Shown piece by piece: positions 1 to 7,198 of a DNA stretch of 10,216 bases. Position 1 is the stretch's first letter; every line of letters begins with the position of its first letter. The notes under the pieces were generated by a model. The model was not told the DNA's origin. It ran no database searches and saw only the letters and a program-made list of their open reading frames with translations. The position numbers and the translations under genes are program-made. The DNA is from JBBRQP01 sp038226175. GTDB taxonomy: Bacteria; Cyanobacteriota; Cyanobacteriia; Gloeobacterales; Anthocerotibacteraceae. The DNA is taken from positions 1 through 10,216 of the forward strand of contig JBBRQP010000099.1 in NCBI GenBank assembly GCA_038226175.1. Direction: 5' to 3'.

Positions 1-111
1 CAAGCAATACGGTGTTGGCAAGAGCAACGCAATCGAGCACAGACGAAAATCCAATGGCGCTTCACGACCAAAGAAGCACGGGAGAAACTGAAGCGCCTCT
101 ACCCGTCATAA
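1..111 (+). CDS. IS630-family transposase, C-terminal end (partial)
   Basis: The frame is open from base 1 to a TAA at 109-111 and gives 36 residues. It ends in IQWRFTTKEAREKLKRLYPS, which matches the way many cyanobacterial IS630-type transposases end (a Trp-Arg-Phe-Thr-Thr stretch, then a basic KLKRLYP tail). The protein would be a DDE/D transposase that cuts and pastes its element into TA dinucleotides; the catalytic residues lie outside the window, so activity cannot be judged. The stop codon is followed after only about 16 bases by LysR-like coding sequence, so the element's right end must lie close to 126-130, where two TA dinucleotides occur. The family call rests on remembered resemblance of a short tail. 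Confidence 0.7.
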   Translation, partial: QAIRCWQEQRNRAQTKIQWRFTTKEAREKLKRLYPS

Positions 112-127
112 GCTCTGTGGCTGCCTA
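1..127 (+). mobile_element. IS630-type insertion sequence, right end
   Basis: This is the end of the element carrying the transposase tail at 1-111. The boundary is placed at the TA at 126-127 because IS630 elements are flanked by TA and because LysR-like coding sequence resumes immediately afterwards, at 128. The TA at 129-130 is equally possible. The left end and inverted-repeat partner lie outside the window. Confidence 0.55.
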
Positions 128-481
128 CTAGAAGCATTTACGCATCTCTCTTATGCTCTCGTGACTCTACGGCGAGATACCGTAGGTGAAATTGATAGGG
201 TGTTAAATGAGCAGAATTTAGAGCGTCGGATTGCCTTAACAACTCCACATATGCTGTTTTTACCTTTTGTGATCGCCTCTAGCGATCTTGTGGCAGCAAT
301 TCCCAATCGTATTGCGCTTCGCTTAGCAACAGTCTGTGATTTAACAATTTTTGAACTGCCAGTCAAAACTAAGCCGTGGGTGGTTTCTATGCTGTGGAGT
401 GCATTGAGCGATCAAGATGAAGCAAATCGTTGGTTGCGTGATGTCATTAAAATGATTTCTAAAATGTTTGAAACACGTTGA
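128..481 (+). pseudogene. LysR-type transcriptional regulator, C-terminal fragment broken by IS630
   Basis: The frame reads LEAFTHLSYALVTLRRD from 128 and stays open to TGA at 479-481, about 117 residues. This is the second half of a LysR substrate-binding domain: the LSYALVTLRRDTVGEID strand, the ERRIALTTPHMLFLPFVIAS core, the SDLVAAIPNRIALRLA helix, and a typical SMLWSALSDQDEANRWLRDV C-terminal helix. LysR proteins are about 300 residues with an N-terminal winged helix-turn-helix; that DNA-binding half is missing here. The homology begins where the IS630 end stops, so the gene was most likely interrupted by the insertion. A GTG at 161 could be called as a start, but LysR-like residues precede it, so I do not treat it as real. 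The fragment should not be able to bind DNA. Confidence 0.8.
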
Positions 482-565
482 TCCTAAGTTAAGACTATTA
501 TCATTCTGAGATCGTGATTACCAAAATTATCAATCAAATTCGGGCACGTATGGATGATTTGCCAT

Positions 566-603
566 AAAAAAGCCAGCCTTACCACGGTGAGACTGGCTTT
601 TTT
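566..603. terminator. Bidirectional Rho-independent terminator
   Basis: Six A residues and GCCAG (566-576) pair with CTGGC and six T residues (593-603), giving an 11-bp stem, with further partial pairing of ACC with GGT inside the loop. It has a U-tract on both strands and sits between the convergent LysR remnant and the site-2 protease gene, so it can end transcription from both sides. Confidence 0.85.
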
Positions 604-618
604 AGCGTTAACTAAATC

Positions 619-1707
619 TTAGGCAGCTAAAGCACGACGCACCATTTCTGGGGAGATCACCCCGATAATTTTGCCTTCGAGACTGCGTACCAGAAGTTTA
701 GGATTTTCATTAAAGCGTTCGACAACTTGAACGAGCGGCGTACTCTCTGGGATACTCGGCAGTTGGGTATCCATCGGTGTCATCAGTTGTCGTACTTGGT
801 TGTAGCCCCAAAGATTAGTCGGGAGGTCACTACCATCGGTTGCAGAGATAATCCCAATGACTTCATCTTGCCAAAGTACGAGGTGTTGCGCTGTCATATC
901 CCCTTTGACATACTCCTCTTGGTAAGTACTAAAAGGCAGATTAGCCGCCACCGAACCGCTGAGTTTGAGGGAATCACCGACGGTCAAATCAGAGAGTCGT
1001 TGGTTAAGTTGCTGGGCTTGGACATTGAGCCGTGCGGTGGACTGGATAAACCAACCCAAGACCGCGAGCCACAAGCCAGAGTAGTTGCCCACAAATACGG
1101 CATAACCACCCAGACCCATCAGCCCCCAGCCCAATAGCTGTCCGGTAAAAGCCGCCACTTTGACCCCAGTTTCAAACTTTTTAGTCACGCCCCAGACTAC
1201 AGCCTTGAGCATCTGACCGCCATCAAGGGGTAAACCGGGCAAGAGGTTAAAGAGCGCTAGGGCTAAATTCATACTTAGCAATAGTGATAGTAAGATGCCC
1301 GCAAAGGAATTGGTTGGCACATACCCTAAACCCAAAACTGCTAGCAGATAAAGCCCAAGACTGACCATAGGCCCAGCTGCGGCAATTACAAAACTCTGCC
1401 AGGGTTTGGCGGGTTCTTTATCAAAAGCAGCCATACCACCCAGCAAAAATAATGAAATAGATTTGACCTCGATCCCAAAGCGTTGGGCAATCAAAGAATG
1501 CCCGAGCTCATGGGCTAATACCGAACCAAAAATAATGACAACACTAAGTACGCCCAATAAAATACTTTGCACTAAGCCTGTACCAGCGGCAAAGGTTACG
1601 GTATTAGAAAGGGTCAGTAAGGCCGCGACAAAAAGCCAACTCGGGTCGAGAAAAAAAGGAATGCCAAACAAATTGCCAACTTGAATCCCGCGTTTCATGG
1701 TGACCAC
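619..1707 (-). CDS. Site-2 protease family (M50) membrane zinc metalloprotease with CBS-like C-terminus
   Basis: A 362-residue intramembrane metalloprotease, which would cut transmembrane segments of substrate proteins such as anti-sigma factors. The HELGH zinc motif is at residues 66-70 inside a hydrophobic helix, and the third ligand is in NLLPGLPLDGG (154-164). Around six membrane segments are visible between about 24 and 225. The rest is soluble: a degenerate CBS-like unit near 240-300, and a clearer one from VRQLMTP to SPEMVRRAL (305-360). S2P plus CBS is a known architecture (the M. jannaschii protease), and CBS domains often sense adenosine nucleotides. The start is a GTG at 1707 because AAGGGAG lies 9 nt upstream; an ATG three codons further in (1698) is the alternative, at poorer spacing. 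It lies 69 nt downstream of the LOG gene on the same strand and ends just before a terminator. The substrate is unknown. Confidence 0.88.
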   Translation of the reverse strand: MVTMKRGIQVGNLFGIPFFLDPSWLFVAALLTLSNTVTFAAGTGLVQSILLGVLSVVIIFGSVLAHELGHSLIAQRFGIEVKSISLFLLGGMAAFDKEPAKPWQSFVIAAAGPMVSLGLYLLAVLGLGYVPTNSFAGILLSLLLSMNLALALFNLLPGLPLDGGQMLKAVVWGVTKKFETGVKVAAFTGQLLGWGLMGLGGYAVFVGNYSGLWLAVLGWFIQSTARLNVQAQQLNQRLSDLTVGDSLKLSGSVAANLPFSTYQEEYVKGDMTAQHLVLWQDEVIGIISATDGSDLPTNLWGYNQVRQLMTPMDTQLPSIPESTPLVQVVERFNENPKLLVRSLEGKIIGVISPEMVRRALAA

Positions 1708-1755
1708 ACCCGTAACGACTCCCTTAATCTTAGCATAGGCTTTGCACTAATTTTT

Positions 1756-1770
1756 AGTATTGTCAATACT
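1756..1770. repeat. Short perfect inverted repeat between LOG and protease genes
   Basis: AGTATTG and CAATACT face each other around a single T, with a run of A/T on both sides. Read on the minus strand, it lies just after the LOG stop codon and also contains TTGACA (1766-1761), which resembles a -35 box. A well-spaced -10 is lacking; the nearest, TATGCT at 1737-1732, is 23 nt away. It could be a weak attenuator or a regulator site, and the hairpin is too AT-rich to call a terminator with confidence. Confidence 0.3.
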
Positions 1771-1776
1771 TATTTT

Positions 1777-2616
1777 TTAGATGCTAGGTAGGATTTTATC
1801 GGTCTCGGGGTCTTCGCATTCTAGGAGTAGCCCTGTGATATGGGCAAACGCGGCATCCAAAGAATTGGTGCGATAAATCAAGTCAATATCCGCCGCCCCA
1901 ATCATGCCAAAGTCGCGCATGGCTTCGAGATTAAGCACCTTATCCCAATAGTCGGTGCCAAATAGTACTAGCGGCAGGCGACCCCGCATTTTTTTGGTTT
2001 GGACGAGTGTCAGGGTTTCAAATAGCTCATCGAGGGTACCAAAGCCCCCCGGAAAGATGACCAAGGCTTTACACAGACACAAAAACCAGTATTTGCGGGT
2101 AAAAAAGTAATGAAACTCAAAAGCTAATTCAGGCGTTACCCAGGGGTTGAGGCTTTGCTCCATAGGTAAAGAAATGCCGAGTCCAATTGATTTACCACCA
2201 GGGACTTCTGAGGCTCCCCGATTAGCTGCTTCCATGATGCCCGGGCCACCACCAGAACAGATGTAGTAGTGATAACCAGCCTTGCTCAAGCTCCACTCCG
2301 TTAAACGCCGTGCTAGCTCCCGCGCCTGTTCGTAATATTGGCTCAAATATAGGGCACGGCTCGCCTGCTCTAAGTGCGTTTTGGCAGTGGGTTCTAGTGG
2401 ATGCATGGCTAGATATTCCTGCGCCAAGAGTACGCGATTTTGAGCTTCTTCGGTAGGTAGTGTGCGCGCCGAACCAAAAAAAACAATCGTATTACGCACA
2501 CTATGGGTCATAAAGCGTTGTTTGGGCTCCTCGTACTCACACAAAACACGAATATTGCGCGCCGTACTAGAGGTCAAAAATTCTTGGTTTTCGTAGGCTT
2601 TGGGGACAGAAAACAT
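1777..2616 (-). CDS. LOG-family protein (cytokinin riboside 5'-monophosphate phosphoribohydrolase-like; TIGR00730-type)
   Basis: A 279-residue Rossmann-fold protein of the LOG family, often mis-annotated as lysine decarboxylase. Family enzymes release a base from a nucleoside 5'-monophosphate, giving free cytokinin in plants; many bacterial members act on AMP or related nucleotides. The signatures are all present: FFGSAR at 46-51, SGGGPGIMEAANRGA at 121-135, the Arg-Lys pair in FTRKYWF (174-175), and PGGFGTLDE at 189-197 holding the catalytic Glu. It is longer than the roughly 190-residue short LOG type because of about 40 extra N-terminal residues and an inserted region at 60-100, as in the long bacterial subgroup. 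The ATG at 2614-2616 has no strong Shine-Dalgarno sequence. It lies 62 nt downstream of mutS on the same strand and may share its transcript. The natural substrate cannot be read from sequence. Confidence 0.85.
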   Translation of the reverse strand: MFSVPKAYENQEFLTSSTARNIRVLCEYEEPKQRFMTHSVRNTIVFFGSARTLPTEEAQNRVLLAQEYLAMHPLEPTAKTHLEQASRALYLSQYYEQARELARRLTEWSLSKAGYHYYICSGGGPGIMEAANRGASEVPGGKSIGLGISLPMEQSLNPWVTPELAFEFHYFFTRKYWFLCLCKALVIFPGGFGTLDELFETLTLVQTKKMRGRLPLVLFGTDYWDKVLNLEAMRDFGMIGAADIDLIYRTNSLDAAFAHITGLLLECEDPETDKILPSI

Positions 2617-2623
2617 GTTGGAT

Positions 2624-2634
2624 CAGTGTCACTG
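2624..2634. promoter_or_regulatory. Perfect palindrome CAGTGTCACTG upstream of LOG start
   Basis: Two 5-bp arms (CAGTG/CACTG) flank a central T, 8 bases upstream of the LOG start codon, and are set inside outer GATCA/TGATC copies. The location is suitable for an operator or a 5' leader hairpin controlling the LOG gene, but no regulator is identified and the short length leaves chance possible. Confidence 0.25.
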
Positions 2635-2678
2635 TGATCTAGACTACGCTTGAAGTGACCTCTAAGCCAAGTCATAGG

Positions 2679-5192
2679 TTAATCAATAGTTCCCAAACCT
2701 AAGGCAATATGCGAGTGCTGCTCGACTTGTCTAAGTACCGCTTTCGCCCGTTGCAAAACTACCTTCGGCAGTCCGGCTAGGCGGCCGACTTCGATGCCAT
2801 AGGAGCGGTCAGAACCACCCGCAATCACTTGATGCAAGAAAATAATTTCTTCCCCAATCTCCTTGACGATGACCTGATAATTGCCAGCGCGATGTTGGAG
2901 CGTGGTCAAGGCATTGAGTTCATGATAATGGGTTGCAAAAATAGTACGGCTCGCTAGCGGATCGAGTAAATATTCAGCCACCGCCCAGGCAATAGCTAGT
3001 CCATCAAACGTAGCTGTCCCCCGCCCGATCTCGTCTAGGAGCACCAATGAACGTGCTGTCGCATGATGAAGAATATTCGCCGTCTCCGTCATCTCAACCA
3101 TAAAGGTTGATACGCCAGTAGCTAGGTCATCGACGGCACCCACTCGGGTAAAAATGCGGTCACAGATGCCTAATCGCGCAGTGGTCGCAGGCACAAAACT
3201 GCCAATCTGAGCCAGCAACTGCATCAAGCCCACCTGACGTAAATAACTCGATTTGCCACTCATATTCGGTCCGGTCAGCACCATCAGGTCAATCTCTTGA
3301 CCTAGCTCCGTATCGTTGGGGACAAATAGACCATGGGGGAGCATCTGTTCAATCACCGCATGACGGCCTTGGGTAATGGCTAATGTCCGGTTGTGTTCAA
3401 GGGTGGGACGGCAATAGTGGTGATAGACCGCAACTTGTGCGAGTCCCGCCAAGCTATCAATGGCACCCAACTGTTGGGCTAAGGTACGAATGGCTTCACT
3501 GTACGTACTAACTTTTTGGCGTAGAGCCACGAAGACTTCATATTCGAGCTGAAAGGTTTCTTTTTGACTATTTTGGATGCGCGCTTCTCGTTCTTTGAGC
3601 TCCGGGGTGATAAAGCGTTCTTGATTGGTGAGCGTTTGTTTGCGGATATAGTCTTTGGGGGCTTGGTTAGATTTGCCGCGACTGATCTCGATGTAATAGC
3701 CAAAAGCCCGGTTGAAGGCTACTTTGAGCGTGGGAATGCCAGTGCGTAGCCTTTCTTGGGTTTCAAGGTCAATCAGCCATTGTTGGTCATCACTGCCCTG
3801 CTGTTTGAGCAGATCCAAGTCCACATTGACGCCTGTACGAATTAACCCGCCTTCGGTCAAAACCAACGGTGGATGCTCAACCAGGGTGCGTAAAATTTCC
3901 TGTCCTAGGGGTTCGAGGCTGGCATTAACCTGGATTTGCGTGAGATAAGAGGACTCGGAACCCACCAAAATTTCCCACAAACGGGGTAACCGACTGAGAG
4001 CCTGTCCTAGGCCAACCAGGTCACGGGCATTAGCGGTCTTAGTCGTAATGCGTCCGGCTAAGCGTTCGAGATCATAGAGGGTGTCGAGAAACTGCTGGAG
4101 CGGTTCACGTAACTGGGGTTTGTCGATCAATTCTTGGATAGTATCTTGACGGTGTATGATCTCAGTTTCATTTAATAAAGGCTGCAGTAACCAACGCCTC
4201 AGACAACGCCCACCCATCGCAGTACGTGTGCGGTCAATTGCCCACAACAACGAACCCTGAAATCCGCCATCACGGCTAGTTTGCATCAATTCCAGATTAC
4301 GGGTGGTCTGCGGATCGAGGGTCATGTAGTGTTGGGTCGAATAGGTCGTCAGGGGGACAAGCGGTACAGGTGCTGATTTTTGGGTCTCACGTAGATAGGC
4401 GACCAAGCCGCCGGCTGCCCGGAGTGCCAGCGGTAAATGGGCACAACCAAAACCCTCAAGAGAGCCGACCCGAAATAATTCGAGCATACACTCACGGGCT
4501 TCGGCTAATAGAAACTGCCGACTCGGGCGCAGGGTATAACCAAACTGAGTCGGTAAACTATCGGGCACATTGGGGTCACGATGACCGGGGCGCAGGAGTT
4601 TGACTGGATCGGGCGCATCACTGGGTAACAAAATCTCAGCGGGTTCTAAACGCCATAGCTCTTGGATCAAGCGTTCGACGTCCTCTATCTGCGTTGTCCG
4701 AAATTCCCCTGTCGAGACATCGGCATAGGCCAAACCCCAAGCCTTACCTGCCATAACCAAGGCGACGAGATAGTTATTCTTTTTGGCAGTAAGTAGACCT
4801 TCTTCTAAAATTGTGCCCGGCGTAATGACGCGGGTTACTTCACGGCGTACGAGCTTGGTGCCAGGGCCTGCGGCTTCCATCTGGTCACAAATGGCAACCC
4901 CATAGCCTTTTTCAATGAGCTGAGCGGCATAGCGTTCGAGGGCATGGTAAGGAACGCCTGCCATCGGCACCCGTCCGAGGACTTCTCCGGCTTGTCTACC
5001 AGTCAATACAACGCCTAATTCTCGGGCAAGGGTCTCGGCATCTTCAAAAAACGTTTCATAAAAATCACCCATCCGATATAGCAAAATACAGTGACGATAT
5101 TGCTGTTTAATCTCCAAAAATTGCCGCATCATCGGCGTGGTATCCGATAGAGAAATGCCTAAATCTAAGCCAATTTGTGTGTCGTCAGTCAT
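2679..5192 (-). CDS. mutS: DNA mismatch repair protein MutS
   Basis: An 837-residue MutS1, which binds mispairs and small loops and, with ATP, recruits MutL to start strand-specific repair; it is close to the usual bacterial length (853 in E. coli). The N-terminal mismatch-binding domain has the wedge motif in RMGDFYE (Phe44-x-Glu46). The connector, lever and clamp regions follow (about 130-580). The ATPase domain has Walker A GPNMSGKSS (641-649), the DLATGVSTFMVEM signature loop (689-701), Walker B LVLLDE (716-721) and FATHYHEL (752-759). The C-terminal helix-turn-helix dimer region ends near 820. All key residues are intact. The ATG at 5190-5192 has only a weak ribosome site. It leads a minus-strand run with the LOG and S2P genes. 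There is no mutL or mutH in the window, which is normal for cyanobacteria. Confidence 0.98.
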   Translation of the reverse strand: MTDDTQIGLDLGISLSDTTPMMRQFLEIKQQYRHCILLYRMGDFYETFFEDAETLARELGVVLTGRQAGEVLGRVPMAGVPYHALERYAAQLIEKGYGVAICDQMEAAGPGTKLVRREVTRVITPGTILEEGLLTAKKNNYLVALVMAGKAWGLAYADVSTGEFRTTQIEDVERLIQELWRLEPAEILLPSDAPDPVKLLRPGHRDPNVPDSLPTQFGYTLRPSRQFLLAEARECMLELFRVGSLEGFGCAHLPLALRAAGGLVAYLRETQKSAPVPLVPLTTYSTQHYMTLDPQTTRNLELMQTSRDGGFQGSLLWAIDRTRTAMGGRCLRRWLLQPLLNETEIIHRQDTIQELIDKPQLREPLQQFLDTLYDLERLAGRITTKTANARDLVGLGQALSRLPRLWEILVGSESSYLTQIQVNASLEPLGQEILRTLVEHPPLVLTEGGLIRTGVNVDLDLLKQQGSDDQQWLIDLETQERLRTGIPTLKVAFNRAFGYYIEISRGKSNQAPKDYIRKQTLTNQERFITPELKEREARIQNSQKETFQLEYEVFVALRQKVSTYSEAIRTLAQQLGAIDSLAGLAQVAVYHHYCRPTLEHNRTLAITQGRHAVIEQMLPHGLFVPNDTELGQEIDLMVLTGPNMSGKSSYLRQVGLMQLLAQIGSFVPATTARLGICDRIFTRVGAVDDLATGVSTFMVEMTETANILHHATARSLVLLDEIGRGTATFDGLAIAWAVAEYLLDPLASRTIFATHYHELNALTTLQHRAGNYQVIVKEIGEEIIFLHQVIAGGSDRSYGIEVGRLAGLPKVVLQRAKAVLRQVEQHSHIALGLGTID

Positions 5193-5324
5193 GTCTTAAG
5201 CTCACAGTCTTCAAAAAATATAACCTGTCTGGGCTAAAGGCGAGGCAGCCCCTGTGTGTTTCTTAGATCCCAACTGATTTTGCACTGTCACACACCTTCC
5301 TAGCGATAATTCAAAATCAAGAAA

Positions 5325-5351
5325 AGCCATCAAGCATTTAGCTTGATGGCT
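5325..5351 (-). terminator. Rho-independent terminator of the haloperoxidase gene
   Basis: A perfect 11-bp stem, AGCCATCAAGC (5325-5335) with GCTTGATGGCT (5341-5351), closes a 5-base loop. On the minus strand the stem is followed by TTTTCTTG, a short U-tract. It starts 24 nt beyond the haloperoxidase stop codon, so that gene is probably transcribed separately from mutS downstream of it. Confidence 0.85.
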
Positions 5352-5374
5352 AATAAAGAAGAACAGAGCGGTTC

Positions 5375-6715
5375 TTAGGTGAAAGCCGTTACTACTTTTT
5401 CAGAAATTTTCTTGCCGACTGCTTCGCCACCAGTTGCATCGAACAACCAGTGGACACCTAAATAGATGCGGCTGAGCTTGTTTTGCTCAATGGCTTCGCG
5501 GAGGTTGAAGGTCTGTTGCCATTGGGGGCGGGCAGCTCCAGTGTTATCAGTCGTTTTGCCATTGAATTCGCCAGAGACAAAGTTTGTGACAGTCACTTCT
5601 TCGGGAGTTTTTCCGAGAAGGGCAGCGGCAGTCTCGAATGCGGCTGAGCCGAAGGTGGCGTGTCCTGAGGGATAGGCTGGGAAGTTGGGCGTACCGTTAC
5701 TACCAGGAGCGCCAGCAACTGGCCCAGGGAAAGGATTGCTTTTGGGAGCACCAAGGGGAAGCCAGAAGGGATCGCCTTCTTTACCACGCAAAGTATTACC
5801 ATCTCCTAGGCCAGTCGGCCCAAAACCGGGATCAGCCTCTCGGATGCCGACTACAGGCCGCCAGAAATCATACTCGTATTTCCAGAACCAAGCAGCAATA
5901 GCAGCATCGGCTTGGGCAACATTGATCGCCGTCAAAATTCTGATTTGCTCTGTGACTGGTAGTTTGTCGAAGCCATCGATACCGCGTACCACCTCGTTGT
6001 AAAGTCGCGGCGGTGTACCGAGTAAGTTGGCTCCGTCGTAACCCCAAAAGATCCCAATAGTTGCCAGCTTGCGAAAATCGGCGTCGCGTTGAACAATATC
6101 GTTTTTGCCCATTTCAATGACTTGGTCAAAGGCAAGCGCGTATTCTTGGCTCGTGAGTGCTGGCGGCGGCTCGAGAAAAGCCTCTGTCCTTATATTTTTA
6201 ATGACAAAGGGATCGACCTTGCGCCAATTGCGACCCAGGGTCTGTTGGCCGGGATTGAGGGGATCAGGCCGATGGTGTCCTGGCTGATTGATGTACTTGG
6301 AATCGAGTTGTCCTAACTCGGAACTATCGCTATTGCGACTCGTCAGCCAAAAATCAGCCACTTGCTTGCCGTAGGCCAAGGTTGCTGCATCTAGGCCTGT
6401 AGTAAGCGCATCGATCTGGGTAGCGATAAATGCATCATCGGGATAAAGTTGCTCAGCTACATGAAGTCCTGCACCGATCAAAGCAATAGTCCCTGAGGCT
6501 GCGCTAGTGCCAATGCCACTAGGAGCACTAGGTAGAGTCGTAAGTTGCGCTTCGAGGAGTCCCGTAACTTTCGCGTAGGCATCGTGGGCCGCAAGGTGGA
6601 TGAGTGCTAGGGCACGGGAAGTTTTGGTAGGGCCGCCATTGCTTGGTGTATGACCGTTGCTGAAGTCCCGTTGGACAAGATCAAGGGCTAATTGGTTGAT
6701 TATTTTGATAGTCAT
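5375..6715 (-). CDS. Vanadium-dependent haloperoxidase (PAP2 superfamily)
   Basis: A 446-residue protein of the vanadate haloperoxidase / type 2 acid phosphatase superfamily; family enzymes use vanadate and H2O2 to oxidise halide to hypohalous acid. Every vanadate-site residue has a match, with the spacing of the Curvularia inaequalis chloroperoxidase: Lys279 and Arg286 (KYEYDFWR, 7 apart), Ser350-Gly351-His352 (PAYPSGHATFG), and Arg416 and His422 (RIYLGVH, 6 apart). Phe345 occupies the place of chloroperoxidase Phe397, where algal bromoperoxidases carry His. I chose the ATG at 6713-6715 because GGGAA lies just upstream and family-like sequence (MTIKIINQLALDL) starts there. The frame opens 22 codons earlier (6781), but without a ribosome site or clear homology. 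No signal peptide is seen, so a cytoplasmic location is inferred. It has its own terminator and is divergent from the toxin-antitoxin remnant. Phosphatase activity is an alternative. Confidence 0.88.
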   Translation of the reverse strand: MTIKIINQLALDLVQRDFSNGHTPSNGGPTKTSRALALIHLAAHDAYAKVTGLLEAQLTTLPSAPSGIGTSAASGTIALIGAGLHVAEQLYPDDAFIATQIDALTTGLDAATLAYGKQVADFWLTSRNSDSSELGQLDSKYINQPGHHRPDPLNPGQQTLGRNWRKVDPFVIKNIRTEAFLEPPPALTSQEYALAFDQVIEMGKNDIVQRDADFRKLATIGIFWGYDGANLLGTPPRLYNEVVRGIDGFDKLPVTEQIRILTAINVAQADAAIAAWFWKYEYDFWRPVVGIREADPGFGPTGLGDGNTLRGKEGDPFWLPLGAPKSNPFPGPVAGAPGSNGTPNFPAYPSGHATFGSAAFETAAALLGKTPEEVTVTNFVSGEFNGKTTDNTGAARPQWQQTFNLREAIEQNKLSRIYLGVHWLFDATGGEAVGKKISEKVVTAFT

Positions 6716-6848
6716 GACATTTCCCATAAGGACAAACGAAAGGGGTTGCCTGAACAGACAAGTTTGCCACTGTTGATACATAGGAATGAAAAGTGCAAAC
6801 TATGCAGTGAGTCAGCTTATTAAACTACACATAACTAACCCAGTGTAT

Positions 6849-6877
6849 TTGGCAAAGTACTGACTGATCGCTAGGAT
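6849..6877 (+). promoter_or_regulatory. Sigma70-type promoter of the former antitoxin gene
   Basis: TTGGCA (6849-6854) and TAGGAT (6872-6877) are separated by exactly 17 nt, matching consensus at 5/6 and 4/6 positions. Transcription would begin near 6884, and AAGGGAG (6903-6909) precedes the ATG pair at 6911/6914. If active, it would now drive the pseudogenes and possibly the lipoprotein-DUF4346-corA run. Confidence 0.4.
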
Positions 6878-6910
6878 CGAGGGGAACATAAAACTGTATA
6901 ACAAGGGAGC

Positions 6911-7115
6911 ATGATGTTAAAAATTTATGAGGCTCAGCTGGAAGATGGTCAGGTGACTTGGCTAAATCATCAGCCGTAATTCAGCTCTGATCGTGTCATT
7001 GTAACCATCCTCAAAATATCGCACCCCGCCCGCCTCAATTGCAGAGAAAGGGAAAACCTTAGGCGATCTTGTTAAACCGCTGGTTAGTAAATAAGATTGG
7101 TAATGCCTCAAGTAA
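6911..7115 (+). pseudogene. Decayed type II antitoxin gene (VapB-like partner)
   Basis: A good ribosome site (AAGGGAG) precedes ATGATG, and the frame reads MLKIYEAQLEDGQVTWLNHQ before a TAA at 6977-6979. Beyond the stop the same frame continues as FSSDRVIVTIL (6980-7012), then a net frameshift moves sense to another frame: PPASIAEKGKTLGDLVKPLV, then VSK, TAA (7092-7094), DW, TAA (7101-7103), CLK, TAA (7113-7115). Cyanobacterial antitoxins of this kind, as I remember them, end in EDWECLK, so both late TAA codons sit where GAA (Glu) is expected. Antitoxins of this type neutralise a PIN-domain RNase and repress their own promoter. With three nonsense codons and a frameshift, no functional product is possible. 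The subfamily name is uncertain; the pseudogene call is firm. Confidence 0.7.
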
Positions 7116-7156
7116 TCGTTTGTAATACCAATATCTGGTTTTGGTTGATCAAAAAC
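7112..7156 (+). pseudogene. VapC-type PIN-domain toxin, N-terminal remnant
   Basis: Directly at the antitoxin end, the frame GTA ATC GTT TGT AAT reads VIVCNTNIWFWLIKN. This matches the first strand and helix of PIN RNases (usual form: I-V-x-D-T-N-I-W-x-W-L-I). The expected GTGA start/stop overlap has become GTAA, which keeps the antitoxin stop but destroys the toxin start; the first catalytic Asp (GAT) has become Asn (AAT). After about 15 residues homology ends and a lipoprotein gene follows, so the remaining hundred-odd codons have been deleted. An upstream ATG at 7103 and TTG at 7097 are in frame with both this remnant and the lipoprotein, but I do not think they are starts. Confidence 0.6.
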
Positions 7157-7165
7157 GGCGTAAAA

Positions 7166-7192
7166 CCTCCGGCTTTAGCTGTGGGGAGCGTC
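7166..7192 (+). repeat. Hairpin resembling the right end of an IS200/IS605 element
   Basis: CTCCGGC, a TTTA loop and GCTGTGGGG form a stem with one mismatch, followed by AGCGTCAA. Cyanobacterial IS200/IS605 right ends often have this shape (a GC hairpin around CTTTAG followed by GGGGAG and GTCAA), as I recall. It lies exactly where the VapC remnant stops, so such an element may have caused the deletion. Its GGGGAG (7183-7188) now serves as the ribosome site of the lipoprotein gene. Without database comparison this stays tentative. Confidence 0.3.
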
Positions 7193-7198
7193 AAAACC

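Noticed and set aside
510..566. Short plus-strand frame from GTG reading ITKIINQIRARMDDLP before TAA, partly protein-like
   Set aside because: Only about 18 codons, no ribosome site, stop codon a few bases upstream in frame, and it lies between a pseudogene and a terminator. Could be residual coding sequence, but nothing supports a gene.
727..1137. Long plus-strand open frame antisense to the site-2 protease gene
   Set aside because: It lies wholly inside a well-supported gene on the other strand, has a low-complexity, Arg-rich translation and no family resemblance; it is a shadow of the real frame.
1732..1766. TTGACA and TATGCT on the minus strand as a promoter for the site-2 protease gene
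   Set aside because: The spacing is 23 nt, too long for a sigma70 promoter; TATGCT alone is not enough to call one.
6911..7115. Stop-codon recoding: TAA read as Glu in the antitoxin gene
   Set aside because: Two stops fall at expected Glu codons, which first suggests recoding, but there is also a frameshift and the toxin partner has lost its start and body. Ordinary decay explains all of it, and other genes in the window use TAA as a normal stop.
7097..7198. A 34-codon upstream extension of the lipoprotein gene starting at TTG 7097
   Set aside because: The extension is VapC debris plus a hairpin; the signal peptide starts at 7199 with its own GGGGAG ribosome site.
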